This document shows positions 45,402 through 54,583 of a DNA stretch of 64,000 nt, piece after piece; the stretch's first letter is position 1, and each line of letters begins with the position of its first letter. Under the pieces are notes generated by a model. The model was not told where the DNA came from. It searched no databases and saw only the letters and a list, made by a program, of their open reading frames with translations. Source of the DNA: an uncultured Clostridia bacterium (lineage in GTDB: Bacteria; Bacillota; Clostridia; Lachnospirales; CAMZNU01). The DNA lies in the NCBI GenBank assembly GCA_947313885.1, contig CAMZNU010000001.1, positions 40,730-104,729 on the forward strand, given 5' to 3'. The position numbers were made by a program, and so were the translations under genes.

Positions 45402-47783
45402 TTAACTTCTTAACGTACCTTCTAACTTATCTTCTAAGTTTTTAATAATTTTTTTCATTGGGCTATTTATTTCCTCTTCTGTTAATGTTCTATCTTTAGC
45501 TCTAAAACTTAATTTATATGCCACTGACTTGTACCCTTTTTCTACTTGCTCACCTTGATATACATCAAATAATTCAATATTCTCTAAATTTTTTCCGCCC
45601 TTTTCAAATATTACATTTTCTATTTCTGCTACTTCAATATTTTCTTTTAACGTTATTGATATATCCCTCGTTGAATTTTGATACTTTGGCAATTCTTTAT
45701 ATTTATTTTCAAGGTTTGCATATTTAACTAATAAATCTACATTTATCTCCGCTACATATGCTCTACTTTTGATTCCATAGTTTTCTAAAACTGTAGGATG
45801 CACTTCTCCAACTTCACATAAACGTTCTCCATTTATATGACATACCGCACTTCTTCCTAAATGTAAGTACGTTATATTTTTATCCGCGACAAATTTAACG
45901 TCCTCTATATTTAATTTTTCTAAAATACTTTCTATCATCCCTTTTATTGTATAAAAGTCCCCATTACCATACATACCAATCGTTAATATATTTCTTTCCA
46001 CTGGTAATTCCTCTATCGGCAATTGTTTTGGTAAATATATTTTTCCCATTTCAAATAAGTTACATTTTTCCACTTGCTTATTATAGTTAGCTGATAGTGA
46101 CGTTAACATACCATTTAACGTTGTCGTTCTCATTATCGAAAATTCTTTCCCCAATGGATTTAATATTTTAATCGCATTTCTTAACGAACTATCCTCTATT
46201 ATATTTAATTTGTCAAAAACTCCCTCACCTTCAAAAGAATAGTTTTTACATTCATAACTTCCTAATGACGTCATAATACTTTTAATTATTTTATGGACTT
46301 TAGCTTCTTTACTTATTATTCCCATCGTAGAACCTGAACTTAATAATACTGTTGGAATATTATCGTATCCATATATTCGCCCTACTTCTTCTGCTATATC
46401 TTCCATAATTTTTAAATTTTCTCTAAAACTTGGCATTACTACATATCCATCTACTACTTCTAATTCTAACCTTTTTAATATTGCTATCATATCTGACTCT
46501 TCTATATCTGTCCCTAGTAATTTATTTATTTTTTCATATTCAAATTTCACTTTTGACACTTTTTGTTTATTTTTATATACGTCTACTATCCCTTTTGCTG
46601 TCTTTCCTTTTCCTAACTCTTCTATTAATGCTGTTGCTCTATTTATTACTTCTATATTTTGCTCTCTATCTAAGCCTTTTTCAAATTTACCCGAACTATC
46701 CGTTCTTAATGCTAACGCTTTTGATGATAACCTTACATTTGTACCATCAAAACTTGCACACTCTAATAATATATCTACCGTATTATTTTCTACTTTAGAA
46801 TTTTCTAAACCTATAATACCACCTACTGCTAACGTTTTATTTATATCTCTTATTACTATCGTCTTTTCTGGTATTTCTCTTTCTATCCCATCTAAGCACA
46901 TTAATTTTTCTTTCTTTTCACTATCTTTTACTATTATTTCTCTTCCATCTACTTTACTTAAATCAAATGCATGTAATGGTTGCCCATACTCTACTAACAC
47001 ATAATTAGTTATATCTACTATATTATTAATAGGTCTAATGCCTGCTGATACTAATCTTCTTCTCATCCATAACGGACTCTCCTTAACTTCTACATTTTTT
47101 ATCACTCTTGCTGTATATCTATTACAATATTCACTTTCTACTGTTACTTTAATTATGTCTTCTATTTTTTCCTTTAATCCCTCTTTTACAACTATTTCTT
47201 TTTTCTTAAACGGAATGTTAAAAGTTGCTGATGTCTCCCGTGCTATACCTAACACTGATAAACAATCTGCTCTATTTGAAGTTATTTCAAACTCAACTAT
47301 CGTCTCTTCTAACATAAGTGCTTCTTTTGCACATGTCCCTATTTCTGCTTCATCTTTAAAAATATATATACCTTCTGGGTCGCTTTCTGGGAAATCTGAT
47401 ATTTTAAACCCTAATTCCTCTACAGAACAAAACATACCCTCCGATGCTACACCTCTTAATTTACCTTTTTTAATTTTAAAGTTATTTGCTAAAACTGCAC
47501 CTACTAACGAAACTATTACTACCGCTCCTTCAAATACATTTTTAGCCGCTGTTACTATTTGTAATTTTTCCGTACCTACATCAACTTGGCATACTACTAA
47601 TCTTTCTGCATCTTCATGTTGTTCTATTTTAAGTATTTTTCCAACAACTACACCTTTTATATCTTTTGCTACTTCTTCTGTTTTTTCTACTTTAGAACCT
47701 GACATCGTTAATCTATCTTCAAATTCTTTTATACTACAATCTATATTTATATAATCTTTTAACCACGACATTGGAATATTCAT
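45402..47783 (-). CDS. pheT: Phenylalanine-tRNA ligase beta subunit
   Basis: PheT forms the alpha2-beta2 synthetase with PheS and holds the editing (B3/B4) and tRNA-binding domains. The 793-residue protein has the tRNA-binding OB domain (about 40-150) with VVGKILKIEQHEDAERL, the B3/B4 region with ITNYVLVEYGQPLHAFD and the B5 and FDX-ACB domain at the end (YKSVAYKLSFRAKDRTL). Length is normal. It lies 14 bp after pheS, under the same T-box. Confidence 0.97.
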   Translation of the reverse strand: MNIPMSWLKDYINIDCSIKEFEDRLTMSGSKVEKTEEVAKDIKGVVVGKILKIEQHEDAERLVVCQVDVGTEKLQIVTAAKNVFEGAVVIVSLVGAVLANNFKIKKGKLRGVASEGMFCSVEELGFKISDFPESDPEGIYIFKDEAEIGTCAKEALMLEETIVEFEITSNRADCLSVLGIARETSATFNIPFKKKEIVVKEGLKEKIEDIIKVTVESEYCNRYTARVIKNVEVKESPLWMRRRLVSAGIRPINNIVDITNYVLVEYGQPLHAFDLSKVDGREIIVKDSEKKEKLMCLDGIEREIPEKTIVIRDINKTLAVGGIIGLENSKVENNTVDILLECASFDGTNVRLSSKALALRTDSSGKFEKGLDREQNIEVINRATALIEELGKGKTAKGIVDVYKNKQKVSKVKFEYEKINKLLGTDIEESDMIAILKRLELEVVDGYVVMPSFRENLKIMEDIAEEVGRIYGYDNIPTVLLSSGSTMGIISKEAKVHKIIKSIMTSLGSYECKNYSFEGEGVFDKLNIIEDSSLRNAIKILNPLGKEFSIMRTTTLNGMLTSLSANYNKQVEKCNLFEMGKIYLPKQLPIEELPVERNILTIGMYGNGDFYTIKGMIESILEKLNIEDVKFVADKNITYLHLGRSAVCHINGERLCEVGEVHPTVLENYGIKSRAYVAEINVDLLVKYANLENKYKELPKYQNSTRDISITLKENIEVAEIENVIFEKGGKNLENIELFDVYQGEQVEKGYKSVAYKLSFRAKDRTLTEEEINSPMKKIIKNLEDKLEGTLRS

Positions 47784-47797
47784 TTTATACCTCTTTT

Positions 47798-48820
47798 CTA
47801 AAATTGTTTTAAAAAGTTAACATTATTTTCATACATTAGTCTTAAATCTTTAATTTCATATTTTAACATTGCTAAACGTTCAAGACCCATTCCAAAAGCA
47901 AAACCACTATATTTTTTAGAATCTATCCCTGACATTTCTAGAACTTTAGGGTGAACCATTCCGCAACCTAACAACTCTATCCATCCCTCATATTTACAAA
48001 CTTTACATCCCACTCCATTACATACAAAACACGTTACATCCATTTCTGCACTTGGTTCTGTAAACGGGAAGTGATGTGGTCTAAATTTAACTTTTGTTTT
48101 TTCACCTAATAATTCTTTAGCAAATGCCTCTAATGTTCCTTTTAAATATGCCATTGATATATTTTCATCAATTACTAACCCTTCTACTTGATGAAATGAT
48201 GGCGAATGGGTAGCATCTACCTCATCTGCTCTAAATACTCTTCCTGGTGAAATTATTTTTATTGGTAATTTTCCTTCTTCCATTTTTCTTATTTGTACTG
48301 GTGACGTTTGTGTTCTTAATAAAAATCCATTACCTAAATAAAATGTATCTTGCTCATCTCTAGCTGGGTGGTTTTCTTCTATATTTAATGCATTAAAATT
48401 ATAATATTCTTTTTCTATTTCTGGACCGTCTGCTGTCTCATAACCCATCCCTAAAAATATTGTGTTAATTTCATCAATTACACTTGTCATAGGATGTACT
48501 TTACCTAACTTTGGTGCTTTACCTTTCATTGTTACGTCTATTGTTTCTTCTATTAAGCTATTTTTTAATGCCTCTTCTTTTAGCATCTCTCTTTTATTGT
48601 TTAATAATTTTTCTAAATTCCCTCTTGTCATGTTGACAATTTTACCTACTTTTGGTCTTTCTTCATTACTTAAACTTCCTAGCGATTTTAATATACTAGT
48701 TAATTCACCTTTTTTACCTAATATTCCAACTTTTATTTCCTCTAACTGTTTTATCGATTCACTATTTTCAATTTTTAAAATTGTTTCATTTTTGATTTTT
48801 TCTAATTTTTTTTCAATCAT
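47798..48820 (-). CDS. pheS: Phenylalanine-tRNA ligase alpha subunit
   Basis: PheS holds the class II aminoacylation site. The 340-residue protein has a helical N-terminal arm and the core motifs: HPMTSVIDEI, PARDEQDTFYL (motif 2 region), TQTSPVQIR, SFHQVEGL and FGMGLERLAMLKYEI (motif 3). The open frame also has a GTG one codon earlier; TTAGGAGAT is better spaced for the ATG at 48820. A T-box leader controls it, and pheT follows. Confidence 0.97.
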   Translation of the reverse strand: MIEKKLEKIKNETILKIENSESIKQLEEIKVGILGKKGELTSILKSLGSLSNEERPKVGKIVNMTRGNLEKLLNNKREMLKEEALKNSLIEETIDVTMKGKAPKLGKVHPMTSVIDEINTIFLGMGYETADGPEIEKEYYNFNALNIEENHPARDEQDTFYLGNGFLLRTQTSPVQIRKMEEGKLPIKIISPGRVFRADEVDATHSPSFHQVEGLVIDENISMAYLKGTLEAFAKELLGEKTKVKFRPHHFPFTEPSAEMDVTCFVCNGVGCKVCKYEGWIELLGCGMVHPKVLEMSGIDSKKYSGFAFGMGLERLAMLKYEIKDLRLMYENNVNFLKQF

Positions 48821-48847
48821 CACATATCTCCTAACTTAATATATATA

Positions 48848-49045
48848 AAAAAAGCCCCCTATTTTATCATCATAAAATAAGGGACGAATTTGATCCGTAC
48901 CACCCTGTTCTTTTTTTCAGTATAACGTTCTGCCCGTACATTCCTACTACTTTTTCAAAATGTCGCTCAAGTGGGAATTTCAATTTAACTATATATAAAC
49001 ACTCACAGCCTTGGTGTTTTTCTCTCTTCTATAATTCATTAAATT
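48848..49045 (-). ncRNA. T-box riboswitch leader, phenylalanine type, upstream of pheST
   Basis: The leader RNA upstream of pheS contains the conserved T-box sequence (AGGGTGGTACGG at about 48895-48906) and, in the stem I region, a UUC specifier codon at 48975-48977 within GAAATTCCCAC. The terminator half is CCCTTATTTTAT pairing with ATAAAATAGGGG followed by a T-run (48850-48885). Uncharged tRNA-Phe should pair with the specifier and the UGGU bulge to favour the antiterminator. A matching tRNA-Phe(GAA), discriminator A, is encoded at 53988-54060. The upstream end is approximate. Confidence 0.9.
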
Positions 49046-49093
49046 TACTTTCACTTTCATAGCTTTATTTTATTTACTTTGATTCACTTTATT

Positions 49094-49642
49094 TTATATT
49101 GATAAAACTTCTTTATTTTTATCCGCTACTAATTTATCTATTATTTCTACATTAGAATCTGTAATTTTTTGTAACTCTGTTTCTAGTTTTGCTAAATCAT
49201 CTTCTGTTAGTTCGTTAGCCTTTTCCATTTTCTTTAACGTATCCATTCCATCACGTCTTATATTTCTAATTACTACTTTTGTCGTTTCACCTTTTTTCTT
49301 AATATCTTTAGTTAATGACACTCTTCTTTCTTCTGTTAACTCTGGAAATACTAACCTTATTACTGTTCCGTCATTTGTTGGGTTTATCCCTAAATCTGCT
49401 TTGTTTACTGCTTTTTCTATTTCTTTTAACATCGATCCTTCCCATGGCTGAATTTGAATTATTCTAGCTTCTGGGACACTTACGTTACCTACTTGATTTA
49501 ATGGTGTTGGCACTCCATAATAATCTACTGTTACATTGTCTAATATTCTCGGGTTTGCTCTACCTGCTCTTATAGTTGCTAAGTCATTTTTAAAACTTTC
49601 AATACCTTTATTCATTTTTTCTTTAACTTCTGTATTAGCCAT
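49094..49642 (-). CDS. frr: Ribosome recycling factor
   Basis: Frr splits the post-termination ribosome with EF-G. The 182-residue protein shows the family's GIESFKNDLATIRAGRANPRIL, DYYGVPTPLNQVGNVSVPEARIIQI and LTEERRVSLTKDIKKKGETTKVVIRNIRRDG. AAGGAG precedes the ATG. It follows pyrH by 11 bp, the conserved pyrH-frr pair. Confidence 0.97.
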   Translation of the reverse strand: MANTEVKEKMNKGIESFKNDLATIRAGRANPRILDNVTVDYYGVPTPLNQVGNVSVPEARIIQIQPWEGSMLKEIEKAVNKADLGINPTNDGTVIRLVFPELTEERRVSLTKDIKKKGETTKVVIRNIRRDGMDTLKKMEKANELTEDDLAKLETELQKITDSNVEIIDKLVADKNKEVLSI

Positions 49643-49653
49643 TCTTTTCTCCT

Positions 49654-50364
49654 TTATATAGTTATTTTAGTTGATATCTTATAAATCGCTTCATTATTTT
49701 CACATGCTTTTGAAATATTGCCTTTACCATTAAGTGCAAATACTAAAGACGTTACTTTTGCTTCTTCTGATATTTGCATCGCTGTAACATCTATAGCTTT
49801 TAAATTATCTTTTATAATTTCTCTATATGTTATAGTTTTATATTTTTTAGCTTCTTTGTTAACCATAGGATCTGCATCATATATCCCATCTATGTTTTTT
49901 GCATATAATATACAATCACAATTTAATTCTGCTCCCCTTAACGACGTTATCGTATCTGTTGAAAAAAATGGATGTCCTAATCCACCTGCAAAAATCGGCA
50001 CTCCTCCATCTTTCATAATATCTAGTGCTTCCTCTTTAGTAAACTCCTTCGTCATCGTTCCTATCTTAAATGGTGTCATCACTTTTGAAGGTATTCCTTC
50101 TCGTCTAAAAGAGTCGCATAAATAAATCGCATTCATAACAGTTGCCAACATTCCTATTTGATCAGCTTTAGTTCTATCCATTTCTACGCTAGAACTACGT
50201 CCTCTCCAATAGTTGCCACCTCCTATTACAAGGGAAATTTGTGTACCCTTTAAAATAGCTTTATTTATATCTTTTACTATCTCTTCTATTAAATCATTAT
50301 TATATCCTTTTCCCTCTATTGCTAAAGCTTCTCCACTTATTTTTATAATTACTCTTTTAAACAT
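49654..50364 (-). CDS. pyrH: UMP kinase
   Basis: PyrH phosphorylates UMP to UDP, the entry to pyrimidine triphosphates. The 236-residue protein has KRVIIKISGEALA, LVIGGGNYWRG, DQIGMLATVMNAI, FAGGLGHPFFSTDT and IDGIYDADPMVN. The longer frame starts at ATG 50376, which lies over the GGAGGT ribosome site; ATG 50364 (MFKRVIIKISG) is the natural start. A terminator separates it from tsf upstream. Confidence 0.96.
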   Translation of the reverse strand: MFKRVIIKISGEALAIEGKGYNNDLIEEIVKDINKAILKGTQISLVIGGGNYWRGRSSSVEMDRTKADQIGMLATVMNAIYLCDSFRREGIPSKVMTPFKIGTMTKEFTKEEALDIMKDGGVPIFAGGLGHPFFSTDTITSLRGAELNCDCILYAKNIDGIYDADPMVNKEAKKYKTITYREIIKDNLKAIDVTAMQISEEAKVTSLVFALNGKGNISKACENNEAIYKISTKITI

Positions 50365-50395
50365 ATGTACCTCCATTACATCTATAATTCATTAT

Positions 50396-50427
50396 AAAAA
50401 AAGGTGTATAAATACACCTATTTTTTA
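50396..50427 (-). terminator. Terminator of rpsB-tsf
   Basis: On the minus strand AGGTGTA pairs with TACACCT around a TTTA-type loop, ending in TTTTTTT, directly after the tsf stop and before pyrH. Confidence 0.85.
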
Positions 50428-50428
50428 C

Positions 50429-51346
50429 TTAGCTATTCATTGTTTTTGCAACTTCGGCCGCGAAATCTTCTTCTTTTTTCTCGATTCCTTCACCTGTTTC
50501 AAAACGTGCGAATCCTCCTAATGTAACAGTACAACCCATTTCTTTAGACATAGCCTCTAAATATGATTTAACAGTAAAGTCACCATCTTTTACATATTCT
50601 TGTTCTAATAAACATGTTTCCTTTAAAATTTTATTTAAACGACCTACTACCATTTTATCAACAATAGCTTCTGGTTTACCTTCATTTAATGCTTGCTCTC
50701 TTAATATTTTTCTCTCTGAATTTTTAAACTCCTCTGAAACATCTTTTTCACTTAAAAATTTAGGGTTCATAGCTGCAATTTGCATACATATATTTTTACC
50801 TATTTCATCTATTTTGTCTGATTTAGTTTCACATACGACATCAATTATTACTGCAACTTTTCCAGCACCATGAATATATGATACTAAGTTACTGTTTTCT
50901 TTTGCTTCTAATTTTTCAAATCTTCTTATAGTTAAATTTTCTCCGATTACAGCTATTTTAGAACTTAATGCCTCTGCAACTGTCATTGATTCATCTAAAT
51001 ACCATTTTTCTGTTAACAATTCTTCTGCTGTTGCTTTATCACTTTTACATGCTTGAACTGCCACTTCATTAACAAAACTAATAAATCCTTCATTTTTTGC
51101 AACGAAGTCTGTTTCTGAATTTACTTCTACTATTGTAGCTACACCATCTTTAACTATTGATGTTACTAGACCTTCTGCTGCTATACGACCTGATTTTTTC
51201 GTAGCTGCCGATAAACCTGCTTCTCTTAAATATTCTACTGCTTTTTCTATGTTTCCCCCTGTTTCTGTTAGAGCTTTTTTGCAATCACTCATACCTACTC
51301 CACTTATTTCTCTTAATTCTTTAATTGCACCTATTGTTACCGCCAT
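50429..51346 (-). CDS. tsf: Translation elongation factor Ts
   Basis: EF-Ts exchanges GDP for GTP on EF-Tu. The 305-residue protein begins MAVTIGAIKELREISGVGMS, with the IKELREKTGAGMMDCKKAL-type motif, and has the VNSETDFVAKNEGF signature (about 75-90) and the long C-terminal core. The open frame extends 15 codons further upstream, but GGAGGACTATACA lies before ATG 51346, which matches the family's start. It follows rpsB as usual. Confidence 0.97.
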   Translation of the reverse strand: MAVTIGAIKELREISGVGMSDCKKALTETGGNIEKAVEYLREAGLSAATKKSGRIAAEGLVTSIVKDGVATIVEVNSETDFVAKNEGFISFVNEVAVQACKSDKATAEELLTEKWYLDESMTVAEALSSKIAVIGENLTIRRFEKLEAKENSNLVSYIHGAGKVAVIIDVVCETKSDKIDEIGKNICMQIAAMNPKFLSEKDVSEEFKNSERKILREQALNEGKPEAIVDKMVVGRLNKILKETCLLEQEYVKDGDFTVKSYLEAMSKEMGCTVTLGGFARFETGEGIEKKEEDFAAEVAKTMNS

Positions 51347-51376
51347 TGTATAGTCCTCCAATTTTATTTTTAAAAT

Positions 51377-51409
51377 AAAAGGCATTAACATATGCTAAGG
51401 CCTTTTATA
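51377..51409 (-). terminator. Hairpin between rpsB and tsf (weak terminator or attenuator)
   Basis: On the minus strand ATAAAAGGC and GCCTTTTAT flank a near-palindromic loop (CTTAGCATATGTTAAT), followed by TTTTAAAAA. The T-run is short, so partial termination or mRNA stabilisation, setting the rpsB/tsf ratio, is more likely than full termination. Confidence 0.5.
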
Positions 51410-51420
51410 TAGTTATATAA

Positions 51421-52140
51421 TTATTTAGTTTCTTTTGTTTCTTTAACTTCTTCCATTTTACCTTGTTTGTTTTCTATTACTATATCTGCTACCATTCCTG
51501 CTAATAATTTAATTGCTCTTATTGCATCATCGTTTCCAGGTATAACGTGAGTTATTTCATCTGGATCACAGTTTGTGTCAACTATTGCTACTGTTGTGAT
51601 TCCTAAGTTTTTAGCTTCTTGAACAGCTATGTTTTCTTTTTTAGGATCTACTATAAATATAACTGATGGTAACTTAGTCATATTTTTAATTCCACCTACA
51701 TTTCTTTCTAATTTATCTCTTTCTGCCATTAATAATGAAACTTCTTTTTTGGGTAAACGATCAAAAGTACCATCTTCTGACATTTTTTCTAAATCTTTTA
51801 ATCTTCTAACACGTGTTTTGATAGTTTTGAAGTTTGTTAACATTCCACCTAACCATCTACAGTTTACATAATGCATTCCACAACGTATTGCTTCTTCTTT
51901 AATAGAATCTTGCGCTTGTTTTTTTGTTCCTACAAATAAAACTTCTCCACCATCTGCCACTATTTCTGTTAATGCTTTGTGTGCATCAGCTACTTTTTTA
52001 ACCGTTTTTTGTAAATCGATAATGTATATCCCGTTTCTTTCTGCAAAAATATATTCTGCCATTTTTGGGTTCCATCTTCTTGTTTGATGTCCAAAGTGAA
52101 CACCTGCTTCTAATAATTCTTTCATTGAAATTGAACTCAT
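51421..52140 (-). CDS. rpsB: 30S ribosomal protein S2
   Basis: S2 is a late-binding protein of the small subunit. The 239-residue product begins [20 protein letters not shown] and continues RRWNPKM, the family signature. [25 protein letters not shown] and the C-terminal [13 protein letters not shown] segments are present. TAGGAGG precedes the ATG. It starts the rpsB-tsf operon under a good promoter. Confidence 0.97.
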   Translation of the reverse strand: MSSISMKELLEAGVHFGHQTRRWNPKMAEYIFAERNGIYIIDLQKTVKKVADAHKALTEIVADGGEVLFVGTKKQAQDSIKEEAIRCGMHYVNCRWLGGMLTNFKTIKTRVRRLKDLEKMSEDGTFDRLPKKEVSLLMAERDKLERNVGGIKNMTKLPSVIFIVDPKKENIAVQEAKNLGITTVAIVDTNCDPDEITHVIPGNDDAIRAIKLLAGMVADIVIENKQGKMEEVKETKETK

Positions 52141-52228
52141 TTTATTTCCTCCTAGGTTTTCCCTTCATAGCAAATTTATAACCTTCACCTAAAAGTTATT
52201 TACTATGTGCGTATTTTTTTCACCTATA

Positions 52229-52257
52229 AGAATAACATATGTAAATATTTTTAGCAA
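52229..52257 (-). promoter_or_regulatory. Promoter of rpsB-tsf
   Basis: TTGCTA (52252-52257), 17 bp, TATTCT (52229-52234), with TG at the extended -10 position. The roughly 85-nt leader before rpsB has no structure I could assign to a known ribosomal-protein leader. Confidence 0.7.
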
Positions 52258-52430
52258 CATTTTTTATTATATTTTTCATAAAATAAATTATTTTATCTGA
52301 TTTTATTTTACAATTATTATACAGTTTGTAGTTTCAGCATTTGCACATATTAAATCATTAATTTTATTTATAAAATTTTTCTATCCTTTACCCATTTTTA
52401 TTAATAATACTATTGAACATAATATTATTA

Positions 52431-52473
52431 AATAAAAAGAGGATAAGCATAATATGCTTATCCTCTTTTTATT
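52431..52473. terminator. Terminator of the YbjQ gene
   Basis: AATAAAAAGAGGATAAGCA pairs with TGCTTATCCTCTTTTTATT around a 5-nt loop, ending just before the ybjQ stop codon on the minus strand. Confidence 0.9.
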
Positions 52474-52475
52474 CC

Positions 52476-52796
52476 TTATTCAACTTCAACCGCCGTTCCA
52501 TATGCCATTATTTCACTAGCACCTGCCATAATTGAACTACTTTGAAATCTGACGGCTAATATTGCGTTAGCTCCTTTGCTTTCTGCTTCTTTTATCATTC
52601 TTTCTAATGCAACTTTTCTTGATTCATCTTGCATATCTGTATAACCTTTTAACTCGCCACCTACTAAAGTTTTAAAACTCGCCCCGATATCCCTTCCTAC
52701 ATGTTTAGATCTAACTGTTGCTCCTTTAACATAACCAATAACTTTTTTTATTTCTTTTCCCGGATAATTGTCTGTAGTTAAAATAATCATTTTCAT
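52476..52796 (-). CDS. YbjQ family (DUF74) protein
   Basis: A 106-residue protein of the YbjQ/heavy-metal-binding-domain family, thought to form a pentamer; its role is unknown. The typical sequence runs TTDNYPGKEIKKVIGYVKG, GRDIGASFKTLVGGELKGYTDM, then ANAILAVRFQSSSI and YGTAVEV at the end. AAAGGGGG precedes the ATG. It lies between rpsB and a small membrane protein gene and has its own terminator. Confidence 0.92.
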   Translation of the reverse strand: MKMIILTTDNYPGKEIKKVIGYVKGATVRSKHVGRDIGASFKTLVGGELKGYTDMQDESRKVALERMIKEAESKGANAILAVRFQSSSIMAGASEIMAYGTAVEVE

Positions 52797-52886
52797 CCCC
52801 CTTTTTAATAGTTTTTATATTTACATTACATTGCTAACTTATTTTTAATTTTTAGCAATTATGCTCATTAATATCTAGCTCTTTCT

Positions 52887-53456
52887 TTATCTAGTAAAAT
52901 CTGTTGCAAAGCTACCAATTGCCCCAACTACTCCTAAGCTCATTAAATAAAATAGCGCTTGCGTTATAAAAACAGTAAGTAATGATGCTATTGCCCAATT
53001 TTTTTTGCTTCCTTTTGACGACACCGCTACTATACTAATTGCTATGTGTCCTATAATAGGTATTGTTGATACTGTTACTAATATAACCCACTTCCACACT
53101 TTCATAATTTCAATAGATTGTACTTGTCCCTCATTTATGACATTTTCTCTTTCCGCTCCTGCTTGACCTTTTATAATTATAATTAAACCTACACCTATTA
53201 ATATAATTACAATTCCTAACAATTTGTTAAAAGGTTGTATCAAGCTTCCTATAAATATAAATACACCTCCCCAAAATGCCACCATAGACCTTGCCCAAAT
53301 TTTTTTACTGTTTTTAACATTATCACTATATGACCAATGTAAAGTCATTATTGTCCCAACAATAGGTATGGACATAAGAATATTTGATATCATCCATTCT
53401 AATACACCTACTACTTCTTCATTTTTACTATTTTTTATTATTTTCACATCTTCCAT
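52887..53456 (-). CDS. Four-helix membrane protein with internal duplication, unknown function
   Basis: A 189-residue protein with about five hydrophobic segments and a short charged N-terminus (MEDVKIIKNSKNEE). The two halves are related: WMISNILMSIPIVGTIM with SYSDNVKNSKKIWA in the first aligns with WVILVTVSTIPIIGHIA with AVSSKGSKKNWA in the second, including the S-K-K-x-W-A core. This points to an internal gene duplication giving two similar membrane hairpins. No known family was recognised. It is upstream of ybjQ by 90 bp in the same direction. Confidence 0.75.
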   Translation of the reverse strand: MEDVKIIKNSKNEEVVGVLEWMISNILMSIPIVGTIMTLHWSYSDNVKNSKKIWARSMVAFWGGVFIFIGSLIQPFNKLLGIVIILIGVGLIIIIKGQAGAERENVINEGQVQSIEIMKVWKWVILVTVSTIPIIGHIAISIVAVSSKGSKKNWAIASLLTVFITQALFYLMSLGVVGAIGSFATDFTR

Positions 53457-53586
53457 TTATTGCCTCCCCCTTTTTTACATTTCTCATTTTACAATTTATA
53501 TATTTCTTTATGAGTTTTTTTATTTTTATTTCTACTTTTTTCATATATATAATTTTTTATACCTATTATTTTTTTTAAATAAATAA

Positions 53587-53620
53587 TAAAAAAACCACAT
53601 CCATATGACGTAGTTTTTTT
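53587..53620 (-). terminator. Terminator of the tRNA operon
   Basis: AAAACTACGTC and GGATGTGGTTTT pair with two wobble pairs around ATAT on the minus strand, with A/T runs on both sides, just past the last tRNA. Confidence 0.75.
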
Positions 53621-53622
53621 TA

Positions 53623-53706
53623 TGCTCGAGGCCGGAATCGAACCGGCACGAGGTCACCCTCGCAGGATTTTAAGTCCTGTGCGTCTACCAATTCCGCCAC
53701 TCGAGC
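53623..53706 (-). tRNA. tRNA-Leu (anticodon TAA), second copy in the operon
   Basis: The 84-nt minus-strand gene starts GCTCGAGTGGCGGAAT and ends CCTCGAGCA, with paired 7-bp acceptor arms and a long class II variable arm. The anticodon loop reads CTTAAAA with anticodon TAA. It is identical to the gene at 54078-54161. CCA is not encoded. Confidence 0.97.
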
Positions 53707-53720
53707 TTAAAAAAATATAA

Positions 53721-53793
53721 TGGGGACAATAGGACTTGAACCTATGACATCCTGCTTGTAAGGCAGACGCTCTCCCAGCTGAGCTATGCCCCC
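53721..53793 (-). tRNA. tRNA-Val (anticodon TAC), second copy in the operon
   Basis: The 73-nt gene starts GGGGGCATAGCTCAGCTGGG and has anticodon TAC in CTTACAA. Discriminator A, no encoded CCA. Identical to the gene at 54178-54250. Confidence 0.97.
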
Positions 53794-53819
53794 ATATTTA
53801 TTCGTTTTAATTTTTGATA

Positions 53820-53893
53820 CGACCCAAAAGGGACTCGAACCCTCGACCTCTGGCGTGACAGGCCAGCGCTCTAACCAACTGAGCTATTGGGCC
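53820..53893 (-). tRNA. tRNA-Asp (anticodon GTC)
   Basis: The 74-nt gene starts GGCCCAATAGCTCAGTTGG, with anticodon GTC in CTGTCAC and discriminator G as expected for Asp. No encoded CCA. Confidence 0.97.
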
Positions 53894-53901
53894 ACATTGA
53901 A

Positions 53902-53972
53902 AGCGGGTGGCGGGAATCGAACCCGCATAACCAGCTTGGAAGGCTGGAGTTTTACCACTAAACCACACCCGC
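53902..53972 (-). tRNA. tRNA-Gly (anticodon TCC)
   Basis: The 71-nt gene starts GCGGGTGTGGTTTAGTGG and has anticodon TCC in CTTCCAA. Discriminator T. No encoded CCA. Confidence 0.97.
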
Positions 53973-53987
53973 ATAAGTGTGAAACTA

Positions 53988-54060
<73 letters not shown>

Positions 54061-54077
54061 TTATATAATTTAAATAC

Positions 54078-54161
54078 TGCTCGAGGCCGGAATCGAACCG
54101 GCACGAGGTCACCCTCGCAGGATTTTAAGTCCTGTGCGTCTACCAATTCCGCCACTCGAGC
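54078..54161 (-). tRNA. tRNA-Leu (anticodon TAA), first copy in the operon
   Basis: Same 84-nt sequence as 53623-53706. Class II with a long variable arm, anticodon TAA. Confidence 0.97.
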
Positions 54162-54177
54162 TTAAAAAAAAATATAA

Positions 54178-54250
54178 TGGGGACAATAGGACTTGAACCT
54201 ATGACATCCTGCTTGTAAGGCAGACGCTCTCCCAGCTGAGCTATGCCCCC
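54178..54250 (-). tRNA. tRNA-Val (anticodon TAC), first copy in the operon
   Basis: Same 73-nt sequence as 53721-53793, anticodon TAC. It is the first gene after the operon promoter. Confidence 0.97.
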
Positions 54251-54302
54251 ATATTTATTCGTTTTCTGTTGTTTTTTTTATGTTCCCTTGACAACAAAAA
54301 TA

Positions 54303-54331
54303 ATTATATTATATAACATTCAATATGTCAA
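54303..54331 (-). promoter_or_regulatory. Perfect consensus promoter of the tRNA operon
   Basis: TTGACA (54326-54331), 17 bp, TATAAT (54303-54308), with no mismatch to the housekeeping sigma consensus, 52 bp before the first tRNA. The strength suits stable RNA. Confidence 0.93.
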
Positions 54332-54583
54332 CACTTTTTTCAAAAAAAAATATAAAAACTTTTTTTAATACACTTTCTTCTATATTATGTAGCATGTATT
54401 TTAATATCATTTTTATATAATTTATTCTTATGTTATTACTTCTATCTATAAATATTTATCGTTTTTATGCTTATATTTAAATTATAATTATTTATTTTGT
54501 TTGAAATTTAAATAATTGGTAATACTATCCTTAATTAAGTAAAATATTTCTCTTGATAAAATAAATATTTCTGTCGTTTCTTA
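54332..54583. other. AT-rich intergenic region between divergent tRNA and mreB transcripts
   Basis: Very AT-rich sequence with no long frame, no tRNA and no clear palindrome. It only separates the tRNA operon promoter from the mreB promoter. Confidence 0.5.

Larger units (their letters stand above)
54078..54265 (-). repeat. Duplicated tRNA-Leu/tRNA-Val block (other copy 53623-53808)
   Basis: About 186 bp from the Leu discriminator through the Val gene and its upstream ATTCGTTTT is repeated at 53623-53808. The only difference seen is the A-run between the two tRNAs (9 versus 7 A). Confidence 0.9.
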
